NCBI GenBank assembly: GCA_964462945.1
Contig: CAYWZW010000019.1
Span: 7,076 to 71,075, forward strand
From: GCA-020343675 sp964462945
GTDB lineage: Bacteria > Planctomycetota > Phycisphaerae > Sedimentisphaerales > Anaerobacaceae
Direction of reading: 5' to 3'
DNA: 64,000 bases
Of the stretch, positions 48,016 to 56,485 are shown piece by piece; the first letter of the stretch is position 1; every line of letters starts with the position of its first letter. The position numbers and the translations under genes were made by a program. Under the pieces are notes generated by a model. That model was not told where the DNA came from. It did not search any database and saw only the letters and a list, made by a program, of their open reading frames with translations.

Positions 48016-48963
48016 ATGATGCCGGAGAAATGCTCGTCGTCAGCCAAGGGTATGTTTGAAGCGGTTGTCTCGTCCAACAGACAGATTGGGCCCGGATTCT
48101 ACCGGCTCGGGCTGGAGTTTTCACAAGAAGCAGCGACGGCTTTCGCTGATTTTCAGCCGGGACAGTTCGCGCAATTAGATCTTTCCAACGCCGCCCTGCC
48201 GCCGCCGGAAAAGATTCCCGACGGCCTGCGTGACGCCGCCGGGCGTAACATTCTGCTGCGAAGACCTTTCAGCCTTGCCGAGGTGACAACCGAAGGTGAC
48301 AAGACGGTCGCCGAGCTTCTCTACTGCGTCGTCGGCCCTGCCACGGTGCGCATGACAACACTATCGGCCGGCGATACGCTCAGCGTCATCGGACCGCTGG
48401 GCCGAGGCTTCCGGATTCCGGACGGAAAGAAAGTGGTCCTTCTGGTCGGCGGGGGCATGGGGACGCCGCCCTTGCAGCACATAGCCCAGGTTCTGACGGC
48501 CCGCAATGACCGCATTGAGGTCATCGCGTTTGCCGGCGCCAAGACCGCGGATGAACTGCCTTTCGAGGGCCGGCTGGATGACATTTCGCAGCAATTGGGG
48601 TTTTGCCTGCCGGAATTTGCCAGGTACGGCGTCGAATCGTTAGTCGCAACGGACGACGGCTCGGCGGGCTACCGGGGGCTTGTCACCAACCATCTTTCCG
48701 AATGGCTCGAACAATGCAGTGTCGTTTCCGACGAGATGATGATTTGCGCCTGTGGGCCCGAGGCCATGCTGGCCAGAACGGCCCAAATTGCGGCGGAAAA
48801 GAACATCGACTGCCAGGTCAGTATGGAGCAGCGAATGGCCTGCGGCATCGGCCTCTGTCAGAGCTGCGCCGTCGAGTGCCGAGTACCCGGCTCAAACGAA
48901 ACCATTTACAAACTATGCTGCGAGCACGGCCCGGTCTTCGACGCCAAAGAAGTCGTCTTTTGA
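48016..48963 (+). CDS. Dihydroorotate dehydrogenase electron transfer subunit-like (PyrK family)
   Basis: 315-residue FAD/2Fe-2S reductase. An FAD-binding barrel (LLRRPFSLAEV), a nucleotide-binding half (VVLLVGGGMGTPPLQHIAQV, MICACGPEAML) and a C-terminal cysteine cluster (MACGIGLCQSCAVECRV ... LCCEHGPVFDAKEVVF) match PyrK, which passes electrons from NADH to PyrD of type 1B. pyrD is not in the window; the gene sits third in a sugar-uptake operon, so it could serve another reductase. About 40 residues longer than typical PyrK, mainly at the N-terminus and before RPFS. Confidence 0.87.
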   Translation: MMPEKCSSSAKGMFEAVVSSNRQIGPGFYRLGLEFSQEAATAFADFQPGQFAQLDLSNAALPPPEKIPDGLRDAAGRNILLRRPFSLAEVTTEGDKTVAELLYCVVGPATVRMTTLSAGDTLSVIGPLGRGFRIPDGKKVVLLVGGGMGTPPLQHIAQVLTARNDRIEVIAFAGAKTADELPFEGRLDDISQQLGFCLPEFARYGVESLVATDDGSAGYRGLVTNHLSEWLEQCSVVSDEMMICACGPEAMLARTAQIAAEKNIDCQVSMEQRMACGIGLCQSCAVECRVPGSNETIYKLCCEHGPVFDAKEVVF

Positions 48964-49038
48964 GTGCCCGCAAACCGCCCGAAGTGAGAAACCATGACGA
49001 GTCCGCCGCAGCGATGCTTGACCTGGTGACAGAACGCC

Positions 49039-49524
49039 CTATTTGGAATCCTTGAGCTTCTTTATCGCTTCGAGTTGCAAGAGGGCTTCTCTGTCCCGCG
49101 GACGGTTCATGGCCTTCTTTGCCTCTATCAGGGCATTGAGATTCAGGACGCGCATTCTTATTCCTCCGACCTCGACAAGCTCACTGGAATGCTTGACCTG
49201 GTCGAAATCTCCCAGCCCGCTAATGACGCTCAGACAGTCCAATTGTCCCATCGTCGTATCGAGATACAGATTCTTGAGCCGCGAGCACGCCTGTTCCGTC
49301 AGGGCAAGCCTCTTGCGTCCCGGAGTCATCCGGTGCACGGGATCCAAATCCGAGATGGCCTTCTGCAGTGCGAGCAGGTTGGCAGGCGAAAAGTCACAAC
49401 AAATTTCAATGCCCTGGGTCACATAGGTGCACCCGTAAACAACACCTGCCAAGTCCCCCACTATTACAAAGTCCACCTCGTTATTAACCAGCTTTTCGAG
49501 CAGGTTGTCAAAATCGTCGCTCAC
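49039..49524 (-). CDS. Nucleotidyltransferase-fold protein, probably inactive
   Basis: 161-residue protein with the layout of small antitoxin-type nucleotidyltransferases (VDFVIVGDLAGVVYGCTYV, then SPANLLALQKAI, and LNLNALIEAKKAMNRPRDRE). The position of the catalytic D-x-D after the G-x-x-A helix reads TQGIEICCD instead of T-x-D-x-D, so both metal-binding aspartates are changed. Its start overlaps the stop of a 65-residue partner by four bases. Probably an antitoxin or binding protein of a two-gene module. Confidence 0.75.
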   Translation of the reverse strand: MSDDFDNLLEKLVNNEVDFVIVGDLAGVVYGCTYVTQGIEICCDFSPANLLALQKAISDLDPVHRMTPGRKRLALTEQACSRLKNLYLDTTMGQLDCLSVISGLGDFDQVKHSSELVEVGGIRMRVLNLNALIEAKKAMNRPRDREALLQLEAIKKLKDSK

Positions 49525-49718
49525 TGTCGTTTCGCTTTCCGCAGTTTTTCTGCGGTATTGAGTGCTATCTGATGCCGTCTGATTCGGTCTGTCACACTTC
49601 TTTGAAGATTGTCAGCGAGCATGGAAACATCCATCCCATAGTCAATAGCTGCCCGGATTGGGTCCCCTTGCCGGGATTCATTCTTACGTTTGGCGTTCTT
49701 GCTTGAATTTCCTACCAT
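49521..49718 (-). CDS. Small partner protein of the nucleotidyltransferase-like gene
   Basis: 65 residues from ATG 49718 (MVGNSSKNAKRKNE) with AAIDYGMDVSMLADNLQRSV and DRIRRHQIALNTAEKLRKA, a pattern recurrent in small proteins upstream of nucleotidyltransferase-like genes. Ends in ATGA overlap with the next gene. Possibly the antitoxin or DNA-contact half of the module; not tested by sequence alone. Confidence 0.7.
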   Translation of the reverse strand: MVGNSSKNAKRKNESRQGDPIRAAIDYGMDVSMLADNLQRSVTDRIRRHQIALNTAEKLRKAKRQ

Positions 49719-49899
49719 AGCCTGAATTATAAACCTCCTGATGTGCGATATCAACGCGAAAACAATCATCAGACCCACATCAGAGATTTGCTGTCGAATG
49801 TGGAACAGCCGGTTCGAGGGTAGTTTCTATAAAACGTGCCGTCAAGACGACCGCATCTGCGATGGCAAACCGCAAGCTGGTGATTCGGTGAAAGAATGA

Positions 49900-49917
49900 T
49901 GCGATTGAAACATCGCA
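49900..49917 (-). terminator. Weak hairpin after smc
   Basis: TGCGAT (49900-49905) pairs with ATCGCA (49912-49917); on the minus strand it lies 24 bases after the smc stop and is followed by a T-containing but not T-rich stretch. Low confidence. Confidence 0.3.
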
Positions 49918-49941
49918 CGCATTTCGGTTCGCGAACAGTAT

Positions 49942-52900
49942 TTACGCCACGGCGGCGGGTTCGGGTTCGTACTCGCCGAAGCGGACGCTGATCTTCTTGC
50001 TCACGCCCCGGATCTGCATCGTGATGCCGAACAGCACGTCGGCCATGCTCATCGTGCGCTTGGCGTGCGTAATCACGATGAACTGCGAATCCTTCTGGAA
50101 TTCCTTCACCAGCATGTTGAAGCGCTCGTTGTTCGCCTCATCGAGTGCGGCGTCAACCTCGTCGAGGAAGCAGAACGGCGAGGGCTTGGCCTTGAACACC
50201 GAAAACAGCAGCGCCAGCGCCGTCATGGACTTTTCGCCGCCGCTGAGCAGCGAGATGCTTCGCGTCTCTTTGCCGGGCGGCCTGGCGATGACCTCGATGC
50301 CCGCATCGAGCACGTCTTCGGCGTCCTCCAGGATAATATCGGCTCTGCCTCCGCCGAACAGCTTGCGGAAGATCTCCTGGAAGTGGCCCCTGATCTGCTC
50401 GAACGTCTCCAGGAACTTCTCCCGGCTCTTTGTGTTCAGGCGATTGATGAGCTGCTGCAGTTGGCCCCTGCTGCTGTTGAGGTCCTGAAGCTGGCTGCTC
50501 AGGAAGTCATGCCGCTTTTCGAGGGTGTCCTGCTCCTCGATGGCGTCCACGTTGACGCTGCCGAGCCGTTCGATCTTGCCTCGAAGCTCGGTGATCTCGG
50601 CCCTGATTCCCTCCCAATCGACCTTCTGATCCGTGTAATTCCTGTAGGCCTCGGCCAAGTCAATCTGCAGCTCTTCCCGGACCCGCTCGACCAGGTCCTG
50701 CTGCCTGACCTCCAACTGGCTCAGCTCGATCTTAAGCTCGTTGATCCGCTGCTCGGTCCGGCCCGTCTCGGCCCGCTTCTGCCGGATAAGCTCTTCCGTT
50801 TGTCTTTTTTGCTCGGTCAATTGTTCGATCCGGCCCTGCAGCAGTTGGCAGCTTTGCTGCTTCTCCTCTTTTTCAACAAACAGATCGGACACCGCCGTTT
50901 CGCAGTTGAGGATGTCCCTCCGGGCCTGCGTCAAGTGCTCGTCGCCGCTTCGTATTTCCTCCCCGGCGGTCTGGGCCGCCGTCCGGCTTTCCTGTATCTG
51001 GCTTTGCAGGCTCGCGAGGATTTGTTTCAGCGCCTTGCTCTGCTCGGTTATCTGTCCCAGGGCGATCTTCAAATCGGTCAGCCTGCCGGCCAGCGCCTGC
51101 TGCTGCTCCCGCTGCCCGGCGTGCTGCGCTTCGAGCTTCGAGATGTGCTCGGTCCGCTGGTTGTTCACCACCTCCAGCTCCTGCAGTTTCTGCTTGGAGT
51201 CATATTCTTTCTGCACCGACTGTGCGATCTGCTCGGCGAGCAGGTCGATCTCGCCGGCAATGAGCGGCTCCTCGTCTTTGAGCCGCTTGATGTTTTGCTC
51301 GATCACGCTGAGCTTCGAGCCGACCTGCATCTTCTCGGTATTCGCTTCGTAGATCGCCGTCCGCAGGTCCTTGCATAATTTGTCCAGGTGCCCCTTCGTC
51401 CGGCTGCTCTTCTCAATTTGGCCTTCGATCGCTTCGATCTGCGAGGCAATCTCGGCGATGGTCTCCTGCAGTTGGCGCAGCCGGCTCTTGCGGGATATCA
51501 GGCCGGTCGCCCTGCCGAGCGGGCCGAGCTTCACCGTTCCGCCCGCGCTGACGAACTCGCCTTTCAACGTCACCAGCTTGCAGCCGTTTGGCCCCTTGCC
51601 GGCCAGCCCGCCATCCGCGTGGCGGGCCAGCTCGATCGCCTCGTTCAGCGAGTCAACGATGAGCGTTTTGCCCAGCAGCTTCCAGGCCAGCGGTGCGTAC
51701 CGGCCGTCGAACTTGACGAACTCGACGAGCCGGCCTCTGACGCAGGAAAGCTCCGATAGATCGTGGCTGTCCACGAACGGCTCGATCCGGTCCAGGCACA
51801 GGAAATTCACCCGGCCGTCGAGCTTTTGAATACTCTCCTGGTCGGCCAGCATCCGGTCCGTGCTGTCAATGACCAGCGCGTCGGTCTGGCCTTCGAGGAC
51901 GGCTTCAACGGCGTTGGCGTATTGGACGTCCGCCTCGATGATGTCCGCGAGCACGCCCCGGACGTAATCGAATTGATGGTTCTCAACGGAGCGCTGCTGC
52001 AAAATGCTCTTGACGCCCGCCTTGAGCCCCTCCCGCCGCTTCTCCATGTCCGTCAATACGGTCAGCTCGCTGTTCAGCGCGCTGCGCGCCTCCTTGTTGT
52101 GCGCCAATCGCTTGCCGTCGGCCGAGACGGACTGGTCGATCTCGTCCAGGCTCCTGCGTTTGGATTCGAGGCTGTCCTTCAATTCGGCCAGCACTTTTTC
52201 GATGTCACTCAGACGGGCGTTGTGCTGCGCCTTTTCGGTCAGCAGATCCTCCAGCTCGGCGCGGGCCGTCCGGGCCCGGCCGGCCAGACGGTCCTTCTGG
52301 CTCGACAGATTATTGCGATAAACCGAAATGCTCTGAAGCTCGTTATGAAGCTGGGCGGTCCGCCGGACGATATCGATGATCCCGGACTTCTCATCTTCGA
52401 GCTGCGCTTCGAGCGAGGCACACTCGGCGTTGATGCTCTGAATGGCCGCCTGGGTTTGCTCGACGTCCCGCGTCTTCTCGTCGAGCATCTTTTCGCAGCC
52501 CTGCGACTGGTTTCTCGATTGGCCGGCGTTTTCCTCCAGGAGGCTCATCTGCTCCCGCAGCTTGTCGATTTTCTGCGCCGCCGATTCTTTGCGCTGCTCC
52601 AGCTCGCAGACCCTCGCGCGCAGGAATTCGATTCGCTGGATCTGCTGCTCGATTTTACTCTGCACGGACACGAGGCTGTTTCCGGTGCCGGTCAGCTTGT
52701 GCTCGGTTTCGATGATCTCTTCGCCCAGCCTGCTGAGCAGCGCGTCCTCCCTGGAGACTTCCGCCGTCAGGCCCTCGAACTGTTCGCTGACCCGGGCCAG
52801 GGCCTCCTGCCGGTCGGCGATCTGGGTCCGGTTCTTGGCGTATTCGACCAGCGCGTAATTGACCTGAAGCTCTTTGAGCCTTTTGGTGTATTCCAGGTAG

Positions 52901-53553
52901 TTTCTGGCCTTGCCCGCTTGCAGCTTGACGCTGCGCAGCCGTTTGGCGACTTCGCCCAGGATGTCGGCCAGCCGCAGCAGATTCTGCTCCGTTCGTTCGA
53001 GCTTGCGAAGGGCTTCTTTCTTGTGGGCCTTGTACTTGCTGATGCCAGCCGCTTCCTCAAAGATGGACCGGCGGTCCGTCTTCGACGCACTGACTAAGTA
53101 CTCGATCTGCCCCTGTTCGAGAATCGAATAGGCCCGGGTTCCGATCCCGGTGTCCATGAGCAATTCCCGAAGGTCCTTGAGCCGGCAGACCTTGCCGTTG
53201 ATGCGATACTCGCTCTCGCCGCTCTTGTAGATTTTTCGGGCGATTTGGACCTGCTCGGTTTCGACCGCCAGCGGCCGCGATCCGCCTCTGTCGGGATTGG
53301 ACAAGACCAGCGTCACTTCCGCCGCGCCCAGAGGCTTGCGGCTGGTGCTTCCGCCAAAGATCACGTCGGCCATCTGCCCGCTTCGCAGGCTCTTGACACT
53401 CTGTTCTCCGAGGACCCACTTGACGCCATCGACCACGTTGCTCTTGCCGCAGCCGTTGGGCCCGACGATGGCGGTGATGGGTGAATCGAAGACGAACTCC
53501 GTCTTGTCGGCGAAGCTCTTGAATCCGTTGAGAATAACCTTTTCAAGTCTCAT
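49942..53553 (-). CDS. smc: Chromosome segregation/condensin ATPase SMC
   Basis: 1203-residue SMC protein that loops and compacts DNA with ScpAB. N-terminal head with Walker A (VGPNGCGKSNVVDGVKWVLG), long coiled coils (about 170-500 and 660-1030), a hinge at about 520-640 (FDYVRGVLADIIEADVQYAN, then VTLKGEFVSAGG), and C-terminal head with the ABC signature SLLSGGEKSMTALALLFSVF and Walker B FCFLDEVDAALDEAN. Length is normal. AGGATGACAG precedes ATG 53553. It is followed, reading on the minus strand, by an unrelated nucleotidyltransferase-like pair; scpA/scpB are not in the window. Confidence 0.97.
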   Translation of the reverse strand: MRLEKVILNGFKSFADKTEFVFDSPITAIVGPNGCGKSNVVDGVKWVLGEQSVKSLRSGQMADVIFGGSTSRKPLGAAEVTLVLSNPDRGGSRPLAVETEQVQIARKIYKSGESEYRINGKVCRLKDLRELLMDTGIGTRAYSILEQGQIEYLVSASKTDRRSIFEEAAGISKYKAHKKEALRKLERTEQNLLRLADILGEVAKRLRSVKLQAGKARNYLEYTKRLKELQVNYALVEYAKNRTQIADRQEALARVSEQFEGLTAEVSREDALLSRLGEEIIETEHKLTGTGNSLVSVQSKIEQQIQRIEFLRARVCELEQRKESAAQKIDKLREQMSLLEENAGQSRNQSQGCEKMLDEKTRDVEQTQAAIQSINAECASLEAQLEDEKSGIIDIVRRTAQLHNELQSISVYRNNLSSQKDRLAGRARTARAELEDLLTEKAQHNARLSDIEKVLAELKDSLESKRRSLDEIDQSVSADGKRLAHNKEARSALNSELTVLTDMEKRREGLKAGVKSILQQRSVENHQFDYVRGVLADIIEADVQYANAVEAVLEGQTDALVIDSTDRMLADQESIQKLDGRVNFLCLDRIEPFVDSHDLSELSCVRGRLVEFVKFDGRYAPLAWKLLGKTLIVDSLNEAIELARHADGGLAGKGPNGCKLVTLKGEFVSAGGTVKLGPLGRATGLISRKSRLRQLQETIAEIASQIEAIEGQIEKSSRTKGHLDKLCKDLRTAIYEANTEKMQVGSKLSVIEQNIKRLKDEEPLIAGEIDLLAEQIAQSVQKEYDSKQKLQELEVVNNQRTEHISKLEAQHAGQREQQQALAGRLTDLKIALGQITEQSKALKQILASLQSQIQESRTAAQTAGEEIRSGDEHLTQARRDILNCETAVSDLFVEKEEKQQSCQLLQGRIEQLTEQKRQTEELIRQKRAETGRTEQRINELKIELSQLEVRQQDLVERVREELQIDLAEAYRNYTDQKVDWEGIRAEITELRGKIERLGSVNVDAIEEQDTLEKRHDFLSSQLQDLNSSRGQLQQLINRLNTKSREKFLETFEQIRGHFQEIFRKLFGGGRADIILEDAEDVLDAGIEVIARPPGKETRSISLLSGGEKSMTALALLFSVFKAKPSPFCFLDEVDAALDEANNERFNMLVKEFQKDSQFIVITHAKRTMSMADVLFGITMQIRGVSKKISVRFGEYEPEPAAVA

Positions 53554-53650
53554 CTGTCATCCTGTTGCTAACGTCCGGTAACTCCTGCCCAAAATGCCCA
53601 CGCAGTACTTTGGCGCCAAATACGCACTATTGTTATCGGCCGAAGGCTTG

Positions 53651-55279
53651 TCATTTCTTGATATTTGGGCCGATTTTTGGCAGGGGTCCGGCATGAAACT
53701 GGGCATCGACGGCGCCTTTGTCACACATCAGCTTCAGAAGGATGATCGCATCGGCGTACGAGACGCCCAAGCCGCCGCCGCCCTTCTGCCCTTCCTTCGG
53801 GGGTTCTTCGCACAATGTCTTGATCATATCGCCGAGATCGAAGGAGCTTTTGGCTTGTGCGATCACGGCGGGCCGTTTGGGATGCCTGCGGATGAGCGTG
53901 ACGTATTCCTGGCCGGACGGCGCGTTGACTGTGATGTCCCCCTCGGGGGACTCCACGAAAATATCGCGGTCGCAGTAGATGGGCGCACCGAACAGCACGA
54001 TCCGCGGCTGCCCGCTGCGAGTGGCAAAGATCACCTTGTGTTCGGTCTGGGCGATTCGTTCCAGATAGAAATTGCGCCCGATAAATTCCTGTGTGAGGAC
54101 AACGTCGTCGAGTCTGCGCAAGTGCTCGTACGCCGCCAGCCGGATCGGCAAGTCCTCGTCGTTCAGCAGCTTGCGCGAGAGGGCCGCGGCGTCGTTGCGC
54201 CTGGCTGTGACGGCGACGGACTCCAGAGCATCGAGCCGGTAAGCCGAGCCTTTGTCCATCGCGATTTGCCTGAGCGCCGGCAGAGCGTCGTCACTGCCCA
54301 GGCTGAGCATACATCGGGCCGCGTGCAGCCGGACCCGTTCGTCGGACGAATCCAGCAGGATGCGCAGCCCACCGAGGCTTTCGTTGCCTATGGCCTCAAT
54401 CGCCACCTCACTTTCATATTTGTCCTCCGAGCCGGCGAGCCTTCCCGTGAGCGTCTTGATCCTCTCGGCGATCATTTCCGGCTCCTGCGTCAGATACATG
54501 GCCTTGACCATGTCGATGAATCGTTGTCTGCGCTGCTTGTACTGGGCGGGCACGAGCAGCTCGACCCGTCCGGGCTGCACGGCCCTGGCCGTCGTAGCGC
54601 CGAAACGTCCGTTCAGGGTGTTACGAACCGTGTTCGTGAGCCTGAAATCGCGCTGGCGCAGCACGAGGATTATCTTGTACTCATCGAGGACTTTTCCGCC
54701 GGCCAGAATGTACCCGGTCCTCTTGTCTGCCGGGGAGCCGGTGATTTTATCGACAAAGACGGGCCCTTCCGCATCCGCCAGAATTCTCGTATTGACGCCG
54801 AAGCTCCCGGGCATCTTCAGCTCGGTCGGGAAGAGTCCGCCGCCTTCCAGAGAGGTCGTTTGTGTGCCCGGCAGCGCCGTGACCCTCACGTCGAAGTACT
54901 CGTTTCTTGACGGCACTTCCGGGATGACCCCCTCGACCCGCACCGCTGCGGTATCGCCGCTGCTGATGAATGTTTCAACGTCCAACGTCGCCTTCGGGGG
55001 CAATTGCTGGCGGATATGGCGAATGAGGTAAGCTCGAATCGCCGGCGGGCATTCGGCGGAGCCTGTGCCCTTGAGCCCGGCGATCAGCCCGTACCCTTCG
55101 ACCGGCGCCGGCTCGGGTGCCAGCAGCGTAGCCAACGACCCTATGGTGGGACCTAAATTAGCCGTGGCAAGGTCCGCCGCCGTGCCGCCCCCCTTCTGCC
55201 GGCTGGCGCAGCCGCTTGTACAACTGAGGATTACCAATGTCGCGGCGACAAGAACCGGTTCTCGACCCATCACCTTCAT
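53651..55279 (-). CDS. FlgI-like (P-ring type) lipoprotein with HEAT repeats
   Basis: 542 residues. A lipoprotein signal (LVAATLVILSCTSGC) is followed by a domain with FlgI character: VEGYGLIAGLKGTGSAECPP, YFDVRVTALPGTQTTSLEGG, AGPVF-like ADAEGPVFVDKITG, and RLTNTVRNTLNGRFG. Residues about 275-400 are HEAT-type repeats (RILLDSSDERVRLHAARCML, IRLAAYEHLRRLD), and a C-terminal beta domain ends near SYADAIILLKLMCDKGAVDA. True FlgI has a Sec signal and ~350 residues and no HEAT repeats. No flagellar genes are near. ATG 55279 has GAGGG eight bases upstream. Confidence 0.78.
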   Translation of the reverse strand: MKVMGREPVLVAATLVILSCTSGCASRQKGGGTAADLATANLGPTIGSLATLLAPEPAPVEGYGLIAGLKGTGSAECPPAIRAYLIRHIRQQLPPKATLDVETFISSGDTAAVRVEGVIPEVPSRNEYFDVRVTALPGTQTTSLEGGGLFPTELKMPGSFGVNTRILADAEGPVFVDKITGSPADKRTGYILAGGKVLDEYKIILVLRQRDFRLTNTVRNTLNGRFGATTARAVQPGRVELLVPAQYKQRRQRFIDMVKAMYLTQEPEMIAERIKTLTGRLAGSEDKYESEVAIEAIGNESLGGLRILLDSSDERVRLHAARCMLSLGSDDALPALRQIAMDKGSAYRLDALESVAVTARRNDAAALSRKLLNDEDLPIRLAAYEHLRRLDDVVLTQEFIGRNFYLERIAQTEHKVIFATRSGQPRIVLFGAPIYCDRDIFVESPEGDITVNAPSGQEYVTLIRRHPKRPAVIAQAKSSFDLGDMIKTLCEEPPKEGQKGGGGLGVSYADAIILLKLMCDKGAVDAQFHAGPLPKIGPNIKK

Positions 55280-55328
55280 AGACAAAGCCCTCAAAAAGAG
55301 CAAAAGTCACGGTGGAAAACGCGCTGTC

Positions 55329-55357
55329 ATCCTACGCCCCCGAACCACCGCTGTCAA
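55329..55357 (-). promoter_or_regulatory. Sigma-70-type promoter for the FlgI-like gene
   Basis: Minus strand TTGACA (55357-55352) and TAGGAT (55334-55329), 17-base spacer; start near 55322, leader about 43 bases. Confidence 0.65.
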
Positions 55358-55435
55358 GCGAAATTGATTGCGGCTTGAAAGACGGGGCGGGATTCAACGT
55401 TGCAGGTGGATTCCCTCAAAGGTCCGCGCCGGCGG

Positions 55436-56134
55436 TCATTTCTTATCGTCCGGCTTCAAGGCCTCTTTGATGATCGGCCACAGCCGTTTCGTCCAGACCT
55501 CATAGCCTTTGCCGTTCAGGTGCAATTGGTCGGGCAGGAACAATTCGAGGTTTGGCGCACCGTCGCGGTCCAGCAGCGGCGTCGCCCCGTCGAAATAGAA
55601 CAGCCGGCTATCCTTTCCGCAGAAATCCTTAATCATCCCGTTTGCTTCGCTCATCACGGGCCAGAGAGACCACCGGCTCCGGCTGGGCTTGATGCTGACA
55701 AAGACAATCCGGGTCCCCGGCAGCGCCGCGTGGACCAGCTTCGTGAACGCCCTGTAGTCGTCGAAGATGCGCTGCACGCTCTTGCCGGCCGCGATGTCGT
55801 TGTCCCCGGCGTAAAACACGATCACCTTCGGCTCATAACGCAGCACAATCCGCTTGGCGTAATAGTTGACGTCCGAGATGTGCGAGCCGCCGAACCCGCG
55901 GTTAATCACCGCCAATTCCTCGAAACACTCGGCTGTCGGCCACAGCCGGATGCTTGAGCTGCCCACAAATAAGACGGCATTCGAGGCGAATGAGTTCTTG
56001 CTGTCCCAGTCCTCGAAGGCCCGGATCGTCTCTTCCCAGCGGTCAGGCCTCTCTTTCGCTCCCGGCTGGTCCTGCGCCGCCGGGGCGAGGCAACTGCAAA
56101 ATAGAATCAACAAACCGGTCTTGAGTCGAACCAT
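55436..56134 (-). CDS. Secreted SGNH/GDSL-type hydrolase
   Basis: 232 residues with a signal peptide (TGLLILFCSCLAPAAQ) and SGNH blocks: the nucleophile in VLFVGSSSIRLWP, the glycine of block II in NRGFGGSHISD, the asparagine of block III in YAGDNDIA, and the D-x-x-H pair in LPDQLHLNGKGYEVW. The family includes carbohydrate esterases such as acetylxylan esterases and lysophospholipases. It lies 45 bases after rpmH in the same direction and may be cotranscribed with it. Confidence 0.9.
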   Translation of the reverse strand: MVRLKTGLLILFCSCLAPAAQDQPGAKERPDRWEETIRAFEDWDSKNSFASNAVLFVGSSSIRLWPTAECFEELAVINRGFGGSHISDVNYYAKRIVLRYEPKVIVFYAGDNDIAAGKSVQRIFDDYRAFTKLVHAALPGTRIVFVSIKPSRSRWSLWPVMSEANGMIKDFCGKDSRLFYFDGATPLLDRDGAPNLELFLPDQLHLNGKGYEVWTKRLWPIIKEALKPDDKK

Positions 56135-56179
56135 TGCCTTACCCTTCCGCCCTGCCGTTTATGTTGCCGTGAGGATGGA

Positions 56180-56323
56180 CTATTTCATAGCGGCGGAAAC
56201 ATTGACGCAGCGCCCGACGCGCCGCTTCCTGCTGAGCGTCTTGCGCCCGTGCCTGGTTTGCATCCGGGCCCGAAAGCCGCTCTTGCGGTTCCTCTTGACC
56301 TTGCTCTTGCGATGGTTTTCCAT
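56180..56323 (-). CDS. rpmH: Large ribosomal subunit protein bL34
   Basis: A 47-codon gene read directly from the minus strand. The peptide begins MENHRKSKVKRNRKSGFRAR, continues MQTRHGRKTLSRKRRVGR and ends NVSAAMK. The central S/HGFRARM-x4-GRK-x-L-x-RKRR-x-GR block is the bL34 signature, and the composition (over 40% Arg/Lys) fits. AAGGA lies seven bases before ATG 56323, and a TTGCGT/TATAAT promoter is placed to give a 28-base leader. rnpA, yidC and dnaA, the usual neighbours, are absent; an SGNH hydrolase follows instead. Confidence 0.93.
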   Translation of the reverse strand: MENHRKSKVKRNRKSGFRARMQTRHGRKTLSRKRRVGRCVNVSAAMK

Positions 56324-56357
56324 TCAGCTATTCCTTCAAAGTTCCTTTTTCCCCGAC

Positions 56358-56386
56358 ATTATACGCACCCCCCGCAGCAGACGCAA
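56358..56386 (-). promoter_or_regulatory. Sigma-70-type promoter for rpmH
   Basis: Minus strand TTGCGT (56386-56381) and a perfect TATAAT (56363-56358), 17-base spacer; transcript start near 56351. Confidence 0.75.
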
Positions 56387-56485
56387 TATCCCCACCTTCA
56401 TTTTGCCCGGAAAACCGCTCGATGTACGGTCCCGCTTCCCGCTTCGGCGTTCCGCCGGCTCAATCGTCCGGCATCCTTTGTCAGA

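Noticed and set aside
50065..53097. Two long plus-strand open frames (437 and 444 codons) across smc
   Set aside because: Leucine- and glutamine-rich antisense readings of coiled-coil DNA; the minus strand encodes an intact SMC with Walker A, signature and Walker B.
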